26,412 bases of DNA from Diplocarpon mali (Eukaryota > Ascomycota > Leotiomycetes > Helotiales > Drepanopezizaceae): assembly GCA_024741835.1 (NCBI GenBank), contig JAENRP010000477.1, positions 1 to 26,412 on the forward strand. The letters are read 5' to 3'. The notes below the pieces were generated by a model, which was not told the DNA's origin, did not search any database, and was given only the letters and a program-made list of their open reading frames with translations. Position 1 is the stretch's first letter. Each line of letters opens with the position of its first letter. This document shows, in pieces, positions 20,101 to 26,412 of this stretch. The translations under genes and the position numbers were made by a program.

Positions 20101-22780
20101 AAATACTATTTAAACCAACTATAGAGAGCCTTACTTAATAAGATCATCTTCTTCCTAATAAGTAAGGAGATATTATAAAGGTATATAGCAGCCTCTATAA
20201 CCTTTGGCCAAAGGCTTATTAAAAGCCTGGCGTAAATCCTTATTTTAATAGAGCATTTAATCAACTCCCTTCCTACTCGCTCCGCGCCTCTATTAGGTTA
20301 GTATATATAAGCAGGAGTAAGCTCTAAATCGATTCCCTTCTCTTTTACTTATCTTTAGTACTTTATAAGAGAGTCTTCTTTTAAGAAGATTACTAAAGTA
20401 TTATTATCTTACCTAATCTTATAAATAGAAAGCCTATATTAGCGTTTCACTTATACTTTAAAGGCCTAGAGGACTTCTATAACTATATCTCTACCCTTCG
20501 ATCTTAATAGGAATATCTAAAGTATATTACTATACTTATCCTTAATTAAAAGAACCTATAAGCAACTATTATATAAGTTATTTAAAAAGTTAAAGAGATC
20601 CTAAGAGATCTTAAAGAAGGGCCTTAGAGATCGGTTCTTAAAGGTAGCGTAAGAAATAACTTACCTAGTAGACGCTACTGCGCATATAAGGCACTCTAGC
20701 CTTTATATTCCCTTAATCTTTACTCTCTTAGCGCACTTGACTAGCGCTTAGAGAGCCTCTGCGCCTAGGTAGCCAGCGCGAAGGTGCTAAGTATATGCGT
20801 TATCATCCTATACCCTAATAGGTATATAGCTAGATTAGAACCTATTATAAAGTATCGTCTTAGCTATAGGAAATGCTATTAAAGTAGAGAAGTCATATTA
20901 AAGTATATTTAGAAGATCCAAATAGTTAATAGGCTTATATTTAAAGAAAACGAGATTATAGCAATACTTTAATTAAGCTCGCTTTATAGAATCTTTAATG
21001 CTCTTAAAGCGCAAAGTAAGGTCTACCCTAGAGTACTAAAAACCCTTGTTCGCAAGGAGCCTCTTTAAGATAATATTAGTAGTAAACTCTTTTATAATAG
21101 CAATATTGCGCAGTATTATCCTTATCAGAGAGCTATTATACTATAGAAGAGAGTCTATTATATATTTATTACCTCTTTTAATAATTAGGAGTCTTAAGGT
21201 ACCTACTTTAATATATTGCTATAAGTCGCCAAAAGGCTTAAAGGTGCCTGCGATAAGTAAATCCTTCGAATTAATAATATAAGTAGCTATGCAATTATCA
21301 AGGAGCGTACTTAAGGAGAGCGGGTGGTATTCTAGCTTAAAGAGATAGTAGATATTAAACGATTTTTCAAAAGCGTCGAAGGCAGAAGGATCTATTATTA
21401 TAAAGATTAGTAAATTCTCCCTTTTACTTAAACTATCCTTTTTAAAGGCTGAAGCCTTTCCTTTGAATTTGTTAATCGCTATTACTGCAATATTATTCTC
21501 CTTAAGCTATGCTTAAAGACCTTTGAACTAGTCTCTTGCGTTTAATGCCTTTTGTATTTATTAGACCTCCTTTTACAAAGGGAGAACCTTTATATTTTCC
21601 TTGCGCCTGTTTATAGTATATAATAGTTTCCGATAGTCCTAGGGCTTCTAATAGTGATTTTTAGAGCCTTTATAAGGGCACTTAGGCCTGATCTCCCTTC
21701 TAGAGCTTATAGAGCGATTTTAGGAGCTGCTCGCTAGAGCTTGCGAAGGGGTTTCGGCATCTAAGAGAGACTCTTAAGTAGTAAAAACTGCTAGCCCTTT
21801 ATTATTAATTACTTTATTAGATTTAATGCCTGCTAGGACGCAGCTTAGCTGCATTAGGTCGTACTTATATAGGGTTCCTATTTGCTTATTAGTAATGATT
21901 TCCTCCTTTAGGCAAGTCGCCTAACTCGGATTGATTTTTATTGCAATTAAGTTTAAAAAGTTAGTAACTCCTAGTCTCCCTTTGATTTTAAGAAGACTAT
22001 ATTATTCTACTAAGCGGTACGCCTCTTGCTACTCTTGGATCTACTACTAAGTATTAGTTCTCTTAATCTTGCCTTAGTATAGTATATTACGATACTAAAG
22101 CCTTGTTTAAGACTGAATAGCCTTATTAGAAGGCGCAATATTATACTTTAAAATAGATACTAGGCCTTAGAGTAAGAGTTGCTAATTTACTAAAATAGAA
22201 TGCGGGTCATTAGTAGTAGTTCTAGTTATAGGAGTGTCTCTATTAGGTATTAAGGAGGAGAGCTTCTTAGCTTAGATTTATACTTAAACTATTGCGGAAG
22301 CTAAAAGCATTCTATCGATAGTCTTAAAGACCTATTTTAAGAGTAGTTTATAGTGTTTGCATTAGGTCTTTTAAGTTTCCTTACGCATATAGTACTCCTT
22401 TATTAGGATTTTATATTCATTTTTAATATCCTTATAAGAGGCTTATAAAAGAGGAGCCTTTAACAGATCTCCTAAGGGAAAGCAGGCGTAAATCTGTTCG
22501 GATAAAGTCGCTGCATACTCTTTATACAACCTTATATATATTATACAAAGGTTAGCCGTTTCTAGTTCCTTAAGCTCTTATATAAAGGGAGCTTAAGGCT
22601 CGGTCTCTATAATTGACTTAAATAGGAGTCTCAGATCGGCAAAAATAGTAATATTATAAAGCTTAGCGAAGAATATATATTTACCAAACTACTTCACTTA
22701 AAAGGCAAAGGTATTAAAGTGAGGCTTAGAGATACTCAAAGAGTTAAATATATTAAATAAAGTCTAATAAAAAGGTTAGG
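17200..22780 (-). pseudogene. Copia Gag-Pol polyprotein relic, family E copy 2
   Basis: The minus-strand frame keeps one register at integrase (20603), RT (18203) and RNase H (17315), about 1,860 codons. Gag to integrase mirrors copy 1. RT follows a linker at 19125: LIARSFKILIALTIYF, then QFNIINAFINTFKDLRST, VVELDRTLYRLKDS, and the active site at 18203-18189, where YVDD reads YINN, both Asp codons having gone to Asn. RNase H shows DASFKDD, a SSIKAEL motif (TEAE in relatives), YNNxxTIRL (DN lost), and the C-terminal YTDRLTKNLDR near 17315-17283 (ADGLTK type). It would have provided all activities for retrotransposition. It is inactive. The start codon is not identified. Confidence 0.87.
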
Positions 22781-23152
22781 TATATAGATGAAGTTTGCAA
22801 ATAAGGTTCGATCGGAAAATAGAGATTTATTAATTGAAAATAAAGGTCCTTTAAGTTATTATAAGTATTCGAAAAGTCGGTTAAGAGCTCGAAAGGCCCT
22901 TTAGCTAGTTATATATAAAGAGAAAGCATATTAAAGTGCTTATAGGACTCATAACTATAGTGCGGTCGGCTGGAGGGCCTTCATTAGGTCGCTTAAGAGG
23001 CTTACAGAAGTAGGAGAAGATGATTAATTGTATTATTATCTAGTATATATATAGTAAGGAGACTTTGGAAAGAAAAGGGAGAGTCTATGACTTAGCAGAG
23101 TCACGTGGAGGGTCTCCAGAATAAGTGGAGACTCCGCCTATTCTGCACGACA
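19126..23152. repeat. 4-kb repeat shared with 5743-9777
   Basis: The two blocks are in the same orientation and collinear, differing by frequent transitions and several small indels, some of three bases. The left limit in copy 1 is a breakpoint, while this copy continues leftward into RT. Confidence 0.9.
22961..23152 (-). repeat. Family E 5' LTR, copy 2 (192 bp)
   Basis: TG...CA ends are intact (TGTCGTGCAG on the minus strand). It is the least changed of the three LTRs, with GGAGGGTCTCCAG and CACG still present. Confidence 0.85.
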
Positions 23153-23275
23153 ATAGCCATCTGAAATACATACGAAACCCCTTATATCGCATATGGTACA
23201 GCTATGTAAGATGACCCTAGGAACGAGGGCAGCTTGCCTCTTGCATAGGAATCTGCGTACTAACAAGTATATTAA
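23153..23275. other. Unassigned, weakly mutated spacer
   Basis: This stretch keeps many CpA and TpG steps (for example gcatatggtacagctatg) unlike its neighbours. It matches nothing else in the window and has no frame of note. It lies between the family E LTR and the abrupt start of family A RT homology. Confidence 0.5.
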
Positions 23276-23595
23276 AAAGATCTTAAATTAAATAGGACTT
23301 TCTACTTATACTCCTAACTTTAAGCCAAAGCGTACTCCAATCAAAGGAAAGTATAATAAGTTAGAGCCTACTAATGAAAATAAGCAAAGAGGAGATCTAA
23401 AGAAGTAATAATAGGATATTAAAGCGATTATATATACTATGGTATATATAAGACTAGATATTGCCTTTGCTATTAGGCAACTTAGTCAGAACCTAAAGGA
23501 TCTAACGATTCGATATAAGAACGCAGTCAAGCGACTTAAAAGGTACCTTCGATTGATAATTATATAGAAGGTAAGATATAAACTAACGAAATATA

Positions 23596-24036
23596 TGTGA
23601 AATATGAGGGCTGGCCGATATGGTAAAGAGAGTATAAGGTAGTATTGAGTAGTAAGTAATAGTAGTAGTTGAAGAACTTAGAGACTTAGGAGGCTTAGGA
23701 GGCTTAGGAGGCTTGATTCCTAACTACAGGAGCAAAGCAATCTATATATACAAAATATCTTGAGCTTCTAGAACCTTCTAGTACATTGGAGTTATACTAG
23801 ATTATAAATCAATATAGGTATACGTAATGCAATACGTAATCCTTTGATTTGTAATATAGTTTTAGCTAAACTTAGTACTATGAGTCATAGCTAAATATAG
23901 AACTATGACTCATAGCTAGGATATAGAGTTCATAGCTAAATTTAGTATAGCTATGATTTCTAATCCAACTTAGCTAGTATAGCTACTCCACCTTAGCTAT
24001 TCCTACTTAGCTAGTATAGCTATGATTCTATATTCA
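23596..24036. mobile_element. Solo LTR-like insertion (441 bp)
   Basis: Copy 1 is continuous here (aaatatataagcg near 4737-4749), so this is an insertion. It starts TGTGAAATATG and ends TATATTCA, a TG...CA pair, between AT-rich flanks (atata and ataat) that may be a worn target duplication. It carries three 9-bp cttaggagg units (23685-23711), a TATA-like box (23743-23750) and two TGASTCA motifs. It contains many intact CpA steps. Its orientation is unknown. A MITE is possible, but terminal inverted repeats are poor. Confidence 0.6.
23881..23912. promoter_or_regulatory. Two TGASTCA motifs in inverted palindromic context
   Basis: TGAGTCA at 23881-23887 and TGACTCA at 23906-23912 each sit within ctatga-x-tcatag palindromes. 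TGASTCA is the consensus of Gcn4/AP-1-type bZIP factors, which in fungi govern amino-acid starvation responses. Function here is inferred from sequence only. Confidence 0.4.
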
Positions 24037-24766
24037 ATAATATATAAGCGCAAAGCTTAAAGTATATACCGATTCCGATTGAGCAAATATAAAAGGTCGG
24101 AAAAGTATATTTAAAAGCGTAGTAGTGCTATATAGCAGACCTATATTATAGGGAAGTAAAAAGTAGAAATCAATAGCTACCGCAAGCATTAAGGCCGAAT
24201 ATATATTAATATTATCAAATTATAAGCAAGGATTATAAATCGCTTAAGTTCTAAAAGATATAGGTTTTATTAAGTATATTAGATAAGATAGGAACTATAT
24301 TAATCTTTAAGTAGATAATACAAAGGCGATTGTACTTATAAAGAATCTATACTTATATAAGCAATCGAAATAGATTAATATCGCTTACCACTTTATCTGC
24401 AACCTTATTATAAAGAATAAGTTATTAATTACCTATATCTCAACTGATTAAATAGTAGCAGATGGATTTATAAAGCTACTAAAGACAATTGCAAAGTTTA
24501 AAGCATTTAAAGATATACTAAGGTTGCAAAAGATAGTAGGAGCTTAGTAGGTTTAAGGACAACTTCTGGGCCCGCCCTATGAGTTAGGTCATATAGTCTT
24601 ATAAAGGAAAGTTTTTAAATCGACTCTTAGGCCTAGACCGCAAGTTAAGTCATATAGTCTTATAAAGGAACGCTTTTGGAAAATTGACTCCTAGTCCTAC
24701 CCTGCGAGTAGAGTTTGGTAATTTTAATAGAGGTTGCTATTAATTAATTGTTTTTATTAAGATAGG

Positions 24767-25226
24767 TGATATAGCTATCACTCTAATGTATTATCATATG
24801 ACCCTACTGCTTAGTCAATAGGATATTAATACGTATATAGCTATAGGGAAGAAAGGGGTAACCTTCCTTTCTTAACTCTTATTAATATATTAACTATCGA
24901 CCTTTAGAAGTTTCTATTACCTACTGCGCCGACTTACTTAAGCTCAATAGGTTATAAGCCCTAGCTAGATTAATAATAGATTATTAACTTCCCTTAGAAA
25001 GCACTTGCGCTATAACTATTAGTAGGAAGTTGAATAAGACTTATAGTAAGAGGCGAGCAATCGGCGAATAGGAGGTGTAATTCCCTATTTAGCTAACCTA
25101 TATTATAAGAGGTATAATTCCTTGCTCTATAACCCTTTAGTACTATAAGAGGTATGATTCCTTGCTTTACTATATTTTATAAGAGGTATAATTCCCTACG
25201 TTATAGCCTAAAAACCCTTTTTAATA
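24767..25226 (+). repeat. Family A complete LTR (460 bp)
   Basis: It starts TGATATAGCTATCAC after the A copy 2 Pol end and finishes at ctttttaata, just before the gag leader of copy 3. It thus serves as 3' LTR of one element and 5' LTR of the next. The first 180 bp match 5561-5742 and the last 12 match 19-30. Confidence 0.7.
25071..25197 (+). repeat. Short tandem repeats inside the family A LTR
   Basis: Four units around aagaggtataattcc (at about 25071, 25107, 25147 and 25181) are spaced roughly 33-40 bp. They may be repeated promoter or leader elements, since they lie late in the LTR. Confidence 0.55.
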
Positions 25227-26412
25227 AGAGGACTTCCTCTCTATTTAATACTTCTATAATACCCGCTATTTAATTATTTTAATCTTTCGATAAGAGGAGT
25301 GCCTTTAACTATTCAATTTATTTGATTTTAATACAATTCGATTCGAAATGGCAATAGCTTTTAATTCCAATTGAAATACTAAGCCTAAACACCTTTAACT
25401 CTCTTAAAAGAACTAGTAATAATGGTTTAACGATTTAGAGCTTTACTTTAAAAGTAAAGGTATTAAAATAGCAATTCAAAAGACACTTATTAAATATGCG
25501 AGAATAACCCCTTATACTCCTTTTACTAATTCGTTTACTTCTACTTTAATAGCTAATATAATTGCTAAGGATTTGCTAAATATATTAAATAAGCTTAGCT
25601 TAAGAGCTTTAATAGATAATAACCGAGAATCCTAAAGGCAGATTTTAAATATAGAAAAGGAGAAGGAGTATAGGCTAGCCTTAGCTAAATATAAGCTTAA
25701 GATTAATAGAGATTTAAGTGATAAAGACTAAGATTTTATCTAAGTTTATAATAATGTAAAGATAAGATAGGATACTTTAAAAGTAAAATACTCTTAAACA
25801 ACTGCCTTTAATACTTAGTATCTACTATAGTAGATCACTTCATTTTAGTATAAAAAAGATAAAGATAGCAAGGATATAGATATAAATATAAACTCTACTT
25901 AGTCTATATTACGTAAAGCGAGGAGGAGAGTAAAAGCCGCAGATCTTAAGATAGCTATAACTTTTAAGGAAACTTAGCTTTTTAATTTCCTACTTAATAG
26001 CCTCCCTTTTAAGTTTGCTATTATAAAACAATCTCTTTTTATCTAACCTAACCTTAAGATCTATAAGAAGATCGACCTCCTTTAAACTATTAAGTAAGAG
26101 CTTAAAGGATGCTTTAAATCGGCAAATACTATATTATAAGGTAATAATAAGCTTAAAAAGAGGAAGGAGCGTAGGATAAGCCCTTAAGCTTATTAGGAAT
26201 GCTACTTTTATAATAGTACTTATAATATTACTAATTATAAAGTTAAAAGGCAATTAATCGATATAGTTGCTAGCTTTAATATTAAGAAGCAATCAAAGCA
26301 GAAGTTAAGAAGCAAACTGCCCTTATCCTATTAAAGGCTGCAACTATTAAAGAAAGGCAAAGGAAAAGGCTATTTAGCTAAAACTTTAGCAAATACCTTT
26401 AATAATAATAGT
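25227..26412 (+). mobile_element. Ty1/copia retrotransposon, family A, copy 3 (cut by window end)
   Basis: It is collinear with 31 to about 1217 of copy 1 without visible gaps. It continues beyond the window. Confidence 0.88.
25348..26412 (+). pseudogene. Copia Gag relic, family A copy 3 (partial)
   Basis: The frame starts at a retained ATG (25348-25350) and follows the copy 1 Gag: FNDLELYFKSKGI-type core, charged middle, and a zinc knuckle near 26200 in which the last Cys is now Tyr as well. Many TAA/TAG stops break it. The ATG supports the start chosen for copy 1, where the same codon is ATA. Protease and Pol lie outside the window. Confidence 0.82.

Larger units (their letters stand above)
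15590..23152 (-). mobile_element. Ty1/copia retrotransposon, family E, copy 2 (near complete)
   Basis: Two 192-bp LTRs in the same orientation (15590-15781 and 22961-23152) flank a minus-strand Gag-PR-INT-RT-RNaseH frame, 7.56 kb in all. It shows what copy 1 lost: the RT half. About 1.4 kb between RNase H and the 3' LTR holds an open frame on the plus strand. Flanking 5-mers (TGTGG on the left, ATAGC on the right) do not match, so a target-site duplication is not evident. Confidence 0.8.
23276..24949 (+). pseudogene. Copia RT-RNaseH relic, family A copy 2 (split by insertion)
   Basis: This fragment matches 4414-5742 of copy 1: the end of the RT domain (YTMVYIRLDIAFAIRQLSQ type, near 23435), RNase H (DSD near 24076, KAEY near 24196), the C-terminal peptide repeats and the start of the LTR. 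Gag, protease, integrase and the YIDD part of RT are missing to the left, where unrelated sequence begins at once. A 441-bp LTR-like piece interrupts it at 23596-24036. Stops are again TAG/TAA. The coding part ends near 24740. Confidence 0.8.

Overview
This window is a transposon graveyard from a filamentous ascomycete-type genome. I see no intact host gene. Everything recognisable is a retrotransposon riddled with C-to-T and G-to-A transitions. TAG and TAA stops sit where Gln or Trp is expected, TGA stops are rare, catalytic Asp, Glu and Gly codons have become Asn, Lys and Ser, and related copies differ mainly by transitions. Long reading frames stay in register over kilobases despite dozens of stops. 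This is the signature expected of repeat-induced point mutation (RIP) acting on CpA, and it points to an AT-rich, RIP-affected compartment of a Pezizomycotina fungus.

Layout. (1) 1-5742 (+): Ty1/copia family 'A', copy 1, one Gag-PR-INT-RT-RNaseH frame from about 153 to 5431, then the first part of its 3' LTR (5561-5742). (2) 5743-9777 (-): Ty1/copia family 'E', copy 1, LTR-Gag-PR-INT only, cut before RT. (3) 9778-12532 (+): 3' part of a Ty3/gypsy element with integrase C-terminus, chromodomain, an extra open frame (10971-12230), polypurine tract and LTR. (4) 12533-15582 (-): 5' part of a third copia family 'C' (LTR, Gag, zinc knuckle, protease, start of integrase), apparently interrupted by the gypsy element. 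(5) 15590-23152 (-): nearly complete family E element, copy 2, with two 192-bp LTRs and a full Gag-Pol; between RNaseH and the 3' LTR lies an open frame on the opposite strand (16181-17143). (6) 23153-23275: a short stretch of less mutated, unassigned DNA. (7) 23276-26412 (+): family A again, an RT-RNaseH fragment split by a solo-LTR-like insertion (23596-24036), then a complete 460-bp LTR (24767-25226) that leads straight into a third copy of A gag, cut by the window end.

How it fits together. The three copia families and the gypsy element carry standard replication modules, all disabled. The features least explained by standard modules are the in-frame minisatellite in family A, whose peptide repeat recurs at the Pol C-terminus; the antisense Pro/Ala-rich frame in family E; and the extra frame between the gypsy chromodomain and polypurine tract. 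No tRNA, rRNA or CRISPR array was seen. All translations were read by eye, so domain borders are approximate.
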